Origin: Rhizobium brockwellii
GTDB lineage: Bacteria; Pseudomonadota; Alphaproteobacteria; Rhizobiales; Rhizobiaceae
Reading direction: 5' to 3'
Assembly: GCF_000769405.2 (NCBI RefSeq)
Contig: NZ_CP053439.1
Coordinates: 2,914,001-2,978,000, forward strand
DNA length: 64,000 bases
Part shown: in pieces, positions 36,935-44,621 of the stretch
Numbering within the stretch: position 1 is the first letter of the stretch
Layout: each line of letters begins with the position of its first letter
Program-made: the position numbers and the translations under genes
Notes under the pieces: model-generated
Told to the model about the DNA's origin: nothing
Databases searched by the model: none
The model's input: only the letters and a program-made list of their open reading frames with translations

Positions 36935-37600
36935 ATGTTCGTTATCATTCAGGCACATGAGTATCAGAAATACGCTGCCGTACTCGACCAGATGTTTCGC
37001 CTGCGCAAGAAGGTCTTCGCCGATACGCTCGGCTGGGACGTTCCTGTCATCGGCCCCTACGAACGTGACAGCTACGATTCGCTCGCCCCCGCCTATCTCG
37101 TCTGGTGCAACGACAGCCGCACCCGCCTCTATGGCGGCATGCGCCTGATGCCGACGACAGGCCCGACCCTTCTCTACGACGTCTTCCGTGAGACGTTTCC
37201 CGATGCCGCCAATCTTATCGCCCCCGGCATCTGGGAAGGCACGCGCATGTGCATCGACGAGGAGGCGATCGCCAAGGATTTCTCCAATGTCGACGCCGGC
37301 CGCGCCTTCTCCATGATGCTGCTTGCGCTTTGCGAATGCGCGCTCGATCACGGCATCCATACGATGATTTCCAACTACGAGCCCTACCTCAAGCGCGTCT
37401 ACAAGCGCGCCGGCGCCGAAGTGGAAGAACTCGGCCGCGCAGACGGTTACGGCAAATACCCCGTCTGCTGCGGCGCCTTCGAAGTATCGGACCGGGTGCT
37501 GCGCAAGATGCGCGCCGCCCTCGGCCTCACCCTACCCCTTTATGTCAGGCACGTGCCGGCCCGCTCGGTCGTGACCCAATTCCTGGAGATGGCAGCATGA
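36935..37600 (+). CDS. cinI: Acyl-homoserine-lactone synthase CinI
   Basis: A 221-residue LuxI-family autoinducer synthase starting MFVIIQAHEYQKYAAVLDQ. It contains the conserved residues RLRKKVFADTLGWDVP (Arg, Phe, Trp), SYDSLAPAYLVW (Asp), LYGGMRLMPTTGPTLL (Arg) and EGTRMCIDEEA (Glu, Arg). The R. leguminosarum enzyme makes N-(3-hydroxy-7-cis-tetradecenoyl)-homoserine lactone from acyl-ACP and SAM. The 4-bp overlap with cinS and the cinR gene upstream support the identification. Confidence 0.95.
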   Translation: MFVIIQAHEYQKYAAVLDQMFRLRKKVFADTLGWDVPVIGPYERDSYDSLAPAYLVWCNDSRTRLYGGMRLMPTTGPTLLYDVFRETFPDAANLIAPGIWEGTRMCIDEEAIAKDFSNVDAGRAFSMMLLALCECALDHGIHTMISNYEPYLKRVYKRAGAEVEELGRADGYGKYPVCCGAFEVSDRVLRKMRAALGLTLPLYVRHVPARSVVTQFLEMAA

Positions 37601-37800
37601 ACCGCGTCGCTGAAACCGCCACGCAGACCGCAATTCAGAAGGATATCGGTGCGCTGGAGCGCCATGTTCTCGCATCCCGCGACATCGCCACGCAGATAGG
37701 GGATCCCTTCCTCTCCTATCTCCTCTCGATGGCGCTGTTCACGATCTACGAGAAGAAGGCCCATCATGAGAACGAGGCGCTGAGGAGCAGCTTCAGCTGA
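37597..37800 (+). CDS. cinS: Small quorum-sensing regulatory protein CinS
   Basis: A 67-residue helical protein, MNRVAETATQTAIQKDIGAL and onward, translationally coupled to cinI by ATGA. In R. leguminosarum the gene in exactly this position and size class is cinS. That protein does not bind DNA; it acts as an antirepressor of PraR and so links Cin signalling to the Rai and Rhi systems. Identification rests on position, length and coupling plus recognition of the sequence type. Confidence 0.9.
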   Translation: MNRVAETATQTAIQKDIGALERHVLASRDIATQIGDPFLSYLLSMALFTIYEKKAHHENEALRSSFS

Positions 37801-37853
37801 GGGTGTGGTTCCCCTCCGCCCCGCCTGAAGACGAGCATGTCTCCCGGCGCCTC

Positions 37854-37895
37854 GCGCGCAGCCGCAAAAACAGTCCCCGTTTTGCGGCTGCGCGC
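37854..37895. terminator. 16-bp perfect hairpin between cinS and the convergent response regulator
   Basis: GCGCGCAGCCGCAAAA (37854-37869) pairs exactly with TTTTGCGGCTGCGCGC (37880-37895) around a 10-nt loop. Being palindromic with inner A and T runs, it can act for both convergent genes (stops at 37800 and 37922). Confidence 0.8.
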
Positions 37896-37921
37896 CCCTG
37901 TCATCTCGCAGGGCATTGCCG

Positions 37922-38290
37922 TTACGTCATCAGGGAATTGATCGTCGAAATCAGCGCGTCGTGCATGTAGGGCTTCGGCAGGAAGGCGGTATTGGCGGGC
38001 AGAGTCATCGGATCGAGCCGCACCATGCCCGAGGTGATGATGATGCCGATGTTCGGCCGCATCGCCCGCACCCGATTGGCAAGCTGGAGACCGTCCATCG
38101 AACCCGCCATATTGACGTCGGTGAACAGGATATCGACATCCTGCCTGCCCTTCAGCACCACCAGAGCCTCGTCGGCGTTCGCCGCCTCCAGCGCCACATG
38201 GCCAACCTCCTCCAGCACATCGAGGATATTGAACCGGATCAGCGGCTCGTCCTCCACGATGAGCACCACGGCACTGTTAAAAGCCACCAT
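37922..38290 (-). CDS. Single-domain response regulator (REC only)
   Basis: A 122-residue CheY-like receiver: VVLIVEDEPLIRFNIL (acidic pair), DILFTDVNMAGSMDGLQLA (phospho-accepting Asp in FTDVN), IIITSGM (Thr/Ser switch) and FLPKPYMHDAL (Lys). There is no output domain, so it acts through protein contacts or phosphorelay. It is the FixJ/hybrid-kinase type of receiver common in rhizobia. It is not co-directional with cinRIS. Confidence 0.9.
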   Translation of the reverse strand: MVAFNSAVVLIVEDEPLIRFNILDVLEEVGHVALEAANADEALVVLKGRQDVDILFTDVNMAGSMDGLQLANRVRAMRPNIGIIITSGMVRLDPMTLPANTAFLPKPYMHDALISTINSLMT

Positions 38291-38488
38291 CTGCGATCGC
38301 CCTTTTCATGCGGAATGTGACTTGATAAGTGTGGCCCGCGCGAGAAGGTTCCAGTGGCTGCCTACGAAATATGCATCGTCCACAGATGCTTGCGCTCCCC
38401 GCTTGTGGCTCCCGCGGATTTGCGTTAGAGCGAAACCCGTGCTGCGGGAACCATTGCCCCGGCATCACGGTGCCGTTACCGGCGCCAA

Positions 38489-38564
38489 GGGCCTGTAGCT
38501 CAATGGTTAGAGCCGGCGGCTCATAACCGCTTGGTTGGGGGTTCGAGTCCCTCCGGGCCCACCA
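38489..38564 (+). tRNA. tRNA with CAU anticodon (Ile2-like or Met), CCA encoded
   Basis: A complete cloverleaf of 76 nt: acceptor GGGCCTG paired with CGGGCCC, D arm GCTC...GAGC, anticodon stem GCGG/CCGC around CTCATAA, T arm GGGGGTTCGAGTCCCTC and genomic CCA. The anticodon is CAU. The GGCGGCTCATAACCGCTTGG anticodon arm plus variable loop resembles E. coli ileX more than elongator tRNA-Met, so a lysidine-modified tRNA-Ile2 is likely. Its 3' end is the integration site of the element to the right. Confidence 0.96.
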
Positions 38565-39703
38565 TTCAATTTTGCAAGCTCCTGTTTTTCCTCCATTTCT
38601 TTGGCTTCTATGTCCCACTTCTCAACAGTGGACTCTCCAGGTGGGACACTTTTGTTCTCGTTCCGATCCGGCAAAAGGAGCTTTGTGGCGTCTCCGGCCA
38701 GCTTCTTTCGACGAGCAGCGCGTGTGTAGAGATCGGCCTGCTGGCTCGTCGTCCATCCAAAAATTGCCTTGAGTTGGTCAGACGTTGCGCCGTTCTCTGC
38801 GGCGATCGAAGCGCCCGCCTTTCGAAGGCCATGCGCCGAGCAGTGAAACAGCCCGGCTTCGTCGCACCATTGGCGCATCTTGTTCCCCAGGCCCTTATCC
38901 GAAAAAGGCTTGCCGTACTCGGTGACAAGAAAGGTAAGTTGACCGACGGGCACCCGATCCAGTTCCTCGGCGAGGTCGGGTAGGATTGGCACGTTGACCT
39001 CTACCCCGCTCGACTTTCGGGTCTTGCCAGGCCGAATGCGAATCCAACCATCGTTGAGATGTTGCCGGCCGAGAATGGCGGCGTCAGATAGCCGGAGGCC
39101 AGTGAACATGAAAACGGCGAGAGCTCGCCGCGCGGTCGTGCCAGGGGCGTGTTTGGCTTCGTACTGCTCGATCTCCTCGAGCGTCCACGTATGGAACCCG
39201 TCGCCTGATTTGAGGCGTTTGATGCCGTTGCAGGGGTTTGTCTTCGCCTCCCCGACCTCAATTGCCCAAGCAAACAGCGCACTGATGGCCTTTACGATGT
39301 TGTTGGCCGCGCCTGGGCTGTCGATCCTCGTATCGCGTATCGCCGTGACATGCTTTCGCTCTAGAAGCTCAAAAGGCTTGTCGCCGTGCTTAACGCAAAT
39401 TTCCTCGAGAATACGCCGTCGGCGGCTCATAGTATCGACCGTGACCGAGTTCGCCGCGCGCTTGAAATGCTGCTGGCAGAGCCAACGGAAGGACCGCGCT
39501 ACAACAGGCTTTGTCGAATCGGAAACGACGGGAGAGTCGCCATAAGGTATGCCCTTTTCGGCGCACTCATACTCGCGAAGAAACGCGGCTGTACCCGGCT
39601 TCTCACGAAGCCGGACCTTCTTCTTGCCTTTGATGCGGTAGTACAGCCTGATGTTGCCGTGCCGGTCTGTGTCCTCGATGATGCCGCGCAAATGGAGCTT
39701 CAT
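38507..39703 (-). CDS. int: Tyrosine recombinase (site-specific integrase)
   Basis: A 398-residue phage integrase starting MKLHLRGIIEDTDRHGNIRL. It has an N-terminal arm/core-binding region (SFRWLCQQHFKRAANSVTVD) and a catalytic domain with MFTGLRLSDAAIL (Arg), HSAHGLRK-type HCSAHGLRKAGAS (His, Arg), IFGWTTSQQADLYTRAARR (Trp in the second His position, nucleophile Tyr). The gene runs through the att core and ends inside the tRNA on the opposite strand, so its last 13 residues after GPGG are encoded by antisense tRNA. It overlaps the excisionase-like gene by ATGA. Confidence 0.95.
   Translation of the reverse strand: MKLHLRGIIEDTDRHGNIRLYYRIKGKKKVRLREKPGTAAFLREYECAEKGIPYGDSPVVSDSTKPVVARSFRWLCQQHFKRAANSVTVDTMSRRRRILEEICVKHGDKPFELLERKHVTAIRDTRIDSPGAANNIVKAISALFAWAIEVGEAKTNPCNGIKRLKSGDGFHTWTLEEIEQYEAKHAPGTTARRALAVFMFTGLRLSDAAILGRQHLNDGWIRIRPGKTRKSSGVEVNVPILPDLAEELDRVPVGQLTFLVTEYGKPFSDKGLGNKMRQWCDEAGLFHCSAHGLRKAGASIAAENGATSDQLKAIFGWTTSQQADLYTRAARRKKLAGDATKLLLPDRNENKSVPPGESTVEKWDIEAKEMEEKQELAKLNGGPGGTRTPNQAVMSRRL
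38549..38566 (+). other. attL: Left attachment site (core repeat in tRNA 3' end)
   Basis: An 18-bp core identical to 56441-56458, covering the T-arm end, the acceptor 3' strand, CCA and two following bases. It preserves the tRNA sequence after integration. Confidence 0.93.
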
Positions 39704-39972
39704 GCGACCCCGACATCGTCCCAAGGGTTTTCCCCTGTCGGCGGCGGGTGGCGCGTGTCGTCGCGAGGGAGCGCCTCAAATGCCTCATCCAATTCGCAAC
39801 GATCCCATAGAATGCGGCCGCCGGCTTTTCGCGGACAGGGCATGGCACCCTGCCCCACCATATGATCGAACAGAGTTGCGCCGATGCCGACATAAGCCGC
39901 AGCGGCCACGCGCGAAAGACCGCGTGGGATCATGCCATAGGGCAAGCGGTTGTCGTTGGCTGCAGCGGGCAT
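39700..39972 (-). CDS. Excisionase-like / AlpA-type DNA-binding protein
   Basis: A 90-residue protein with a winged-helix/MerR-like N-terminal half (MIPRGLSRVAAAAYVGIGATLFDHMVGQGAMPCPRKAGGR, then ILWDRCELDEAFEAL) typical of excisionases that read tyrosine-recombinase att sites. It is coupled to the integrase by a 4-bp overlap, which strongly suggests a directionality factor. Confidence 0.8.
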   Translation of the reverse strand: MPAAANDNRLPYGMIPRGLSRVAAAAYVGIGATLFDHMVGQGAMPCPRKAGGRILWDRCELDEAFEALPRDDTRHPPPTGENPWDDVGVA

Positions 39973-40197
39973 CGGTCCTCCGTTGGTAGTCGGACGTAGA
40001 GTGAAGTGTAAAACACACCCTCGTGGTCAAGTCTGGGAACCAGTCAGCGACCGATTTACAAATATTGCAATAGAACCAGCCGGCGCGCCGCTGGTGTGGT
40101 CGCGGGTGGTGATCGCGCCGGCCATAGGTATTCCTGAGCGCTCGACCGCATCATGCGGCGACTGCGGTCGAGCGCGTATCGGCCAGGGCGGGCCGAA

Positions 40198-40500
40198 TTA
40201 GAAATCTTTGCCGCCGCCTATGAGCTCCCAGAACTCGCCGCGGCGGTAGGTTTTGAACGTCAACCAATCCATGCCGGATCCGCGCATTCCATTGCACTCA
40301 CTGCAGGCTACGGCGATGTTGTCCCACTTAGTCCAGCCATGAACTCGGCCGGTCAAAAGATGCTCAATCGTCGCGGCGTCCGGTCGGTTTTGACGACAGC
40401 CACGTGGCATGATGACCATAGGCCGATCACAATAGCAGCACTTCCCGTCCTGCTTCTGGAAGATCTTAAGCAGCAGTTCGCGTTTGACACCGGTCTTCAT
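40198..40500 (-). CDS. HNH endonuclease
   Basis: A 100-residue HNH nuclease with a zinc-binding pair CCYCDRP and ACSECN, the catalytic segment ATIEHLLTGRVHGWTKWDNI and a basic N-terminus (MKTGVKRELLLKIFQKQDG). It overlaps the preceding 97-residue gene by 35 bp. In tailed phages HNH proteins often assist the terminase at cos sites; here it is far from the terminase gene, so the role is open. Confidence 0.88.
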   Translation of the reverse strand: MKTGVKRELLLKIFQKQDGKCCYCDRPMVIMPRGCRQNRPDAATIEHLLTGRVHGWTKWDNIAVACSECNGMRGSGMDWLTFKTYRRGEFWELIGGGKDF

Positions 40501-40759
40501 CACGTTCCAGCCATGGTGCAGCGACAAGGCGAAATGGCCTGCCGTACGATTCCCCGGTAATATGGATGCGGTATAGCTGGCGGCCACACCACGAAGCGTC
40601 GCGGCCGACTACGGTCGCGTGCATGCCGCCAAACACGACGCGAGCGCCGAGCCGAAACTTAAACCTCTTCACCCTCACGCGGGGCGGCAAGACTGCCGGC
40701 GGCTGCCAAGCGCCGCTTGCGATATTAGCTGGCGTCGCGAGGACGGAGACGTTCATCAT
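40466..40759 (-). CDS. Hypothetical protein
   Basis: A 97-residue basic protein, MMNVSVLATPANIASGAW and onward, with a very good ribosome site (GAGGGAGG) 5 bases before the ATG. It has a beta-rich SH3-like middle (VKRFKFRLGARVVFGGMHATVVGRD) and no known domain. Its 3' end overlaps the HNH gene, suggesting co-translation. Confidence 0.65.
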   Translation of the reverse strand: MMNVSVLATPANIASGAWQPPAVLPPRVRVKRFKFRLGARVVFGGMHATVVGRDASWCGRQLYRIHITGESYGRPFRLVAAPWLERDEDRCQTRTAA

Positions 40760-40770
40760 CTCGACCTCCC

Positions 40771-41190
40771 TCAGTTTTCTACGCGGAAGCCGGCGAAGTA
40801 CTCGGCGCCGATATCTTCTCTCATCACGCCAGTCTCGCGCTCAACGAATCCGAGCACCGATGTCGCAAGCTTTTGGATCTCGCGCAGGGCATCCTTCCCC
40901 TGCTCGTCAGCAATCCAGCCTGCATCAAAGCGATCGAGCTCGCCGACGGCCATGGCCAATTGGAGGATCGCGAGCTCTGCAGTCGACGGCATCATATTCG
41001 CGATGCGGCCTCTGAGCACATCAACTTCGCCGGCGAGTTCAATGCCCGTTGCATCGTCATGCGCTTCGTTCGATGCCTCAACCAATCTGCGGCAGGCGTC
41101 GACGATGCGGAGTTCGGCCGCGGAGCGTGGTCTCTTTATGAGGCCGCGTGGCAATAAGGTTCTGTCGGCGGTGGCGACGTGAAGGTTCAT
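40771..41190 (-). CDS. Hypothetical protein of the early leftward operon
   Basis: A 139-residue mainly helical acidic protein starting MNLHVATADRTLLPRG, preceded by CGAGGAGC. It is the first gene of the leftward operon facing the XRE regulator across the operator region, the position of an early lytic or antirepressor gene. No domain recognised. Confidence 0.7.
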   Translation of the reverse strand: MNLHVATADRTLLPRGLIKRPRSAAELRIVDACRRLVEASNEAHDDATGIELAGEVDVLRGRIANMMPSTAELAILQLAMAVGELDRFDAGWIADEQGKDALREIQKLATSVLGFVERETGVMREDIGAEYFAGFRVEN

Positions 41191-41215
41191 TTGGATGCTC
41201 CTCGTTGATTAATTT

Positions 41216-41280
41216 CGCTCATAGTGATAACTAATACCACCAATAGAGGGCGCGTCAAGCGATATTTATCATTATGAGCG
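41216..41280. promoter_or_regulatory. Paired inverted operator between divergent early genes
   Basis: CGCTCATAGTGATAA (41216-41230) and TTATCATTATGAGCG (41266-41280) are inverted copies with one mismatch, 50 bp apart centre to centre. The right copy contains the ATG of the XRE gene. The layout fits a repressor-controlled switch with DNA looping or blockade of both promoters. Confidence 0.75.
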
Positions 41281-41519
41281 AATTTACTCACGTCACCGGT
41301 CGGCAAATCGCTGCGGCCCGCGCGCTCCTGGCCATCGGCCAAGTCGAGTTAGCAAAGGCGGCGAACATATCGGCTCCCACGTTACGAAGGATCGAAGCCG
41401 ATGAAGGTGGGATGAAGAATAATATCGCCGCGGTCTGTGCTGCCCTCATCGAGGCCGGCATCATCTTTATCGATCAGAACGGACATGGACCTGGCGTCCG
41501 TCTACGCGATCGGCAGTAG
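41274..41519 (+). CDS. XRE-family transcriptional regulator
   Basis: An 81-residue helix-turn-helix protein: TGRQIAAARALLAIGQVELAKAANISAPTLRRIEAD, then a helix ending in a short tail. This is the single-domain Cro/C1 type seen in rhizobial elements. Its start codon lies inside one of two inverted operators, implying autorepression. It is likely the master switch of the element. Confidence 0.88.
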   Translation: MSEFTHVTGRQIAAARALLAIGQVELAKAANISAPTLRRIEADEGGMKNNIAAVCAALIEAGIIFIDQNGHGPGVRLRDRQ

Positions 41520-41522
41520 GCA

Positions 41523-41993
41523 ATGGGCAATCGCGGTTTTGGCGTCCGCCTTTTCGAGATGCAGCCAGACGGCAACTTGGAGCCCATTCTTGGCGTCGAC
41601 GAAGACTATTTCGCCGGAACGGTTCCGAACGTCGGCGATACCTTAGCCAGGTGGGGATTAAATGACATCTACACGTTTTATAGCGTCCAGCGGCGCTATT
41701 TCATCGACAGTCCGGACGCGGATAATGGCTGGTGTGTCATCGTCCGTAATATCGAATCTGCCCCACAACTCGAGGGCGTTGTAAAAGCTTGGGCCGAGGA
41801 CACGCAATTCTGGGCCGATATCGATGATCAGGAGCGGGCTGAGAAAGACGAGCGCTTGGCGGAAACATTGCGAAAATTGACTGCCAAAAAGAAGCCTGCG
41901 CCAAAACCACCGGCAACGCCCAAAGCTAAAAAGCCGCAGAAGAAGGTGTTGAAGCCTCGTCCGGCCAAGAAGCCTGGTGACAACCAAACCTGA
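41523..41993 (+). CDS. Hypothetical protein with Lys/Pro/Ala-rich tail
   Basis: A 156-residue protein 3 bp after the XRE gene. The first 110 residues look globular and acidic (FAGTVPNVGDTLARWGLNDI; WCVIVRNIESAPQLEGVVKAW). The last 45 are a basic KKPAPKPPATPKAKKPQKK-type tail resembling histone-H1-like tails, suited to nucleic-acid binding. It is co-transcribed with the regulator, so possibly a lysogenic-state accessory gene. Confidence 0.72.
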   Translation: MGNRGFGVRLFEMQPDGNLEPILGVDEDYFAGTVPNVGDTLARWGLNDIYTFYSVQRRYFIDSPDADNGWCVIVRNIESAPQLEGVVKAWAEDTQFWADIDDQERAEKDERLAETLRKLTAKKKPAPKPPATPKAKKPQKKVLKPRPAKKPGDNQT

Positions 41994-42058
41994 CCGGCAA
42001 CGCCACTCTTGACCACAACCACAAATCGATGAAACATGAATGGGTTGAGGGGGCTCTC

Positions 42059-42538
42059 ATGCAATTTACGAAATTTCTTGCGGTAGTCATTGCCGCGATT
42101 TTAGCTGGCTGCGTCCAGAGCGTTACCGTGAAAACTCAATTCAACCCAGCCGAACATGAGTTCGCCTCCAAGCCCGGGAAGGCGGTTGTTTCAGGCCAAG
42201 CTTTTATGCGGCGCAACGATGGCATCGTTGTCTACGCTGCCGGAAGCCCGGTCTATTTACTTCCAAATACCAGCTACGTCCGTGAAATCGCCTCATATGG
42301 CGGGCTCACCTCTGGAAACGCGCAACTGACGAACGGCGATAGGCGCCTTGTTCAGTATTCCAAGGTCTCTCAGGCCAACGGCGAAGGAAGGTTCTCATTT
42401 TCAGGCATTTCCGACGGATCATACTTGGTCGTTACGGGTGTCACTTGGATGGCTGGAGATTATAGGCAAGGCGGAGATTTAATGCAGGCCATCGCCGTGT
42501 CGAACGGTCAAAACGTTGACGTAATCATGGCCCGGTAA
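42059..42538 (+). CDS. Predicted lipoprotein
   Basis: A 159-residue protein starting MQFTKFLAVVIAAILAGC, a lipoprotein signal peptide with lipobox LAGC, after GAGGGGG. The mature part is beta-rich (VVSGQAFMRRNDGIVVYAAGSPVYLLPN; RFSFSGISDGSYLVVTGVTW) and resembles carboxypeptidase-regulatory-like folds. A lipoprotein expressed from a lysogenic-side operon may alter the cell surface or block infection. Function inferred only. Confidence 0.78.
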   Translation: MQFTKFLAVVIAAILAGCVQSVTVKTQFNPAEHEFASKPGKAVVSGQAFMRRNDGIVVYAAGSPVYLLPNTSYVREIASYGGLTSGNAQLTNGDRRLVQYSKVSQANGEGRFSFSGISDGSYLVVTGVTWMAGDYRQGGDLMQAIAVSNGQNVDVIMAR

Positions 42539-42933
42539 GCAGGTAGCCGGACGACCCATACGAAAAATGGATGCGAGAGCACCTGGACCGGTAAATTACG
42601 GCAGTGGTTCGGTTTTCTGTGAGCATTTGGGGGAAAACCGGGATTTAGCTTGGACGGACCATCGCTGCCGCTTGATTTTGGGCTGTGATGCTGTCTCACT
42701 CAAGATCCTGGCAACGGGGAATACGGCATCAGCTTGCAGGCAAACCGTATTCTCCCGCGCTAGGTGGCTCCTCGGGGCGAGATCAGCGCGAATGCTGGTC
42801 TCGCCGACAGCCAAGACAACAGTGCTACAAGCAAACCTTCCAATCAACGACAAATATCGGTCTAGACCGAATTCGATGTGGACGAACGTCCGCGCGATCA
42901 AAACCGTGAAGCGAGCGGGCCGAAGCCCACCCT
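42539..42933. other. Intergenic region between convergent lipoprotein and esterase genes
   Basis: 395 bp. A 101-codon open frame on the minus strand (42596-42901) lacks a ribosome site and does not look protein-like, so I do not call it. No clear terminator hairpin was seen. Confidence 0.4.
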
Positions 42934-43791
42934 TTAACTCGCCAGTGCAGCCATAAGCGCCGCAACTGCCAGCGTAGCGCGCGTGTCGGCGCCGGTCTCG
43001 TTCAGGTGGGTATTATCGTATCGGCCGCCGGATCCGATCGAGTCGACATTCTCGCCAGCAAAAACCGTCGTGTTGTTCACGACACTCGCCTGCGCAGCCA
43101 GGACGGCCGCACTTGTCGCGCCGTAATAGTACGTTTCCTGCGCGACCAAGATCGGACAATTCGGGATCGCGTGATTGAACTCGGCGATGATCTTGTTGAG
43201 CGAAGCGGTATACGACGCTTGCGAGGTGCCCGCTGACGTATCCGACTCTCCTTGCCCCCACATGATTGCCGTGCACGGCAGGCCAGCGTCGCGCAGCCGC
43301 AAGCCAACAACATTGATTTTGTTGAAGAGAAACGGCGCCGTCGCCTCACTCGCCCATTGATCGGCTCGCGTGTTGCCGACAGCCATTGGCACTAGGATCA
43401 CGCGATCGAAGTGCCCCGCGTCGACGAGCTTGTCGGCCATGCGCAACATCCACGTTCCCCGCAAGTCCGTAACCAGACCCCCGCTGACATTGATGCCCAG
43501 CAACGGATCCTTGGCCCGGTAGAGCTTTCCGTCATAGATATTGAGCTGATCGATGTTCGTATTGACTGGAACGTAAGGCGTGGGCACCTCGTTGACGCTC
43601 AAGGATTGGCCAATAACGACGATGACCGCGGTTCGCGGGCCGATGTCTCCTCGGGCAACCTCAATGCGTCCAGTCAGATCCAGAACCGGATCTGCTCCAG
43701 TGATCACATCGCCGGCCGGATATATATAATAAGCGCTCGGGCTCAGGAAGTTGTTGAGCGCCAGGCCGGCGCCGCCAAAAATCATAGCCAT
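42934..43791 (-). CDS. SGNH-type carbohydrate esterase (sialate O-acetylesterase-like), tail-associated
   Basis: A 285-residue protein with the SGNH/CE6 hydrolase motifs: nucleophile Ser in AVIVVIGQSLSVNE, block III-like MWGQGESDTSAG, and the Asp-His pair in RYDNTHLNETGADTR. Such enzymes deacetylate surface polysaccharides and occur as phage tail components. No signal peptide. It follows directly (TGAATG) the 275-residue gene and closes the tail-fibre cassette, so it probably acts on rhizobial exopolysaccharide or LPS O-acetyl groups. Confidence 0.82.
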   Translation of the reverse strand: MAMIFGGAGLALNNFLSPSAYYIYPAGDVITGADPVLDLTGRIEVARGDIGPRTAVIVVIGQSLSVNEVPTPYVPVNTNIDQLNIYDGKLYRAKDPLLGINVSGGLVTDLRGTWMLRMADKLVDAGHFDRVILVPMAVGNTRADQWASEATAPFLFNKINVVGLRLRDAGLPCTAIMWGQGESDTSAGTSQASYTASLNKIIAEFNHAIPNCPILVAQETYYYGATSAAVLAAQASVVNNTTVFAGENVDSIGSGGRYDNTHLNETGADTRATLAVAALMAALAS

Positions 43792-44619
43792 TCAGATCAC
43801 CACCGAGCCGAGAATGCCGGTCTGATATCCGTTTGCCTGCCCCCCGTCACCATACCATGTCTGACTGCCGCCAGTGCCGCGCTCGAGCCACCGAAGCTCA
43901 TGATATCCGAGACCGAGATAGCCGCTGTAACTGGCCGCCGAGGGCAGGATCGGGAACACATTGCTTGCCGCGCCTGGCCGCTTTACCTGAGAGCTGTCGG
44001 CTGACGAGCTGTCGATGCCGATACCCGTAAAACCGGCAACCACTGTACCGGTCCCGTTGATCATGTAGCCGCTCGCTTCGACGCGAACCATTCTTCCGGA
44101 AACGCCGTTGAAGACCTCAATTTGGTTGAGCGCGCTGCCATTCGCCTGCCGCCATGCAGCAGCGGAGTATGACCAACTATCCGTAGGATCCGTACGGGAG
44201 ACCGGCATGATCACCGCACCGCCCAAGCTCCATACCAACCGCGATTGAAGCGTGCTTCTCGTCTGGCCGGCTGCATGGCATCGGAAGCCGCCGACCAATT
44301 CGCCAGCTTCCGCGGCGAGCGAGCCGATCGCATCGGCATTGACGAACCGGCCGTCTACCTCGACGATTGCCATGGCGCGAGTCACGGAGTTCGTCCACGC
44401 TGGCCCAATTACGAGCACGCCGCCAGGCGAAACAAAAACGTCGTAGTTCTTGCCGGCCTCTGCCGCCGAGATGTCAACCGTTGCTTCGCCATAGTATAGC
44501 GTCGACGTGGCAATGTCGGTCTCGGGGAAGGCGTCGACGGACACGGAAAGCCGTGTGCCGCCACCGCCAGAGCCAACGTTGCCATCGATCATGACTGCGG
44601 GAATTTTTGTAAGTGCCAT
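43792..44619 (-). CDS. Probable tail-associated structural protein
   Basis: A 275-residue protein starting MALTKIPAVMIDGNVG, after AAGGATTTGAAT. It is rich in Gly, Ser and Thr, with beta-strand repeats (GYMINGTGTVVAGFTGIGID; ELRWLERGTGGSQTWYGDGG). It sits between the tail-fibre-like gene and the esterase with almost no spacing. Composition and position suggest a receptor-binding or tail-tip protein; no named domain recognised. Confidence 0.7.
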   Translation of the reverse strand: MALTKIPAVMIDGNVGSGGGGTRLSVSVDAFPETDIATSTLYYGEATVDISAAEAGKNYDVFVSPGGVLVIGPAWTNSVTRAMAIVEVDGRFVNADAIGSLAAEAGELVGGFRCHAAGQTRSTLQSRLVWSLGGAVIMPVSRTDPTDSWSYSAAAWRQANGSALNQIEVFNGVSGRMVRVEASGYMINGTGTVVAGFTGIGIDSSSADSSQVKRPGAASNVFPILPSAASYSGYLGLGYHELRWLERGTGGSQTWYGDGGQANGYQTGILGSVVI

Positions 44620-44621
44620 AT

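Noticed and set aside
42596..42901. 101-codon minus-strand frame in the element
   Set aside because: No ribosome site, irregular composition, and it lies between convergent genes where none is expected.
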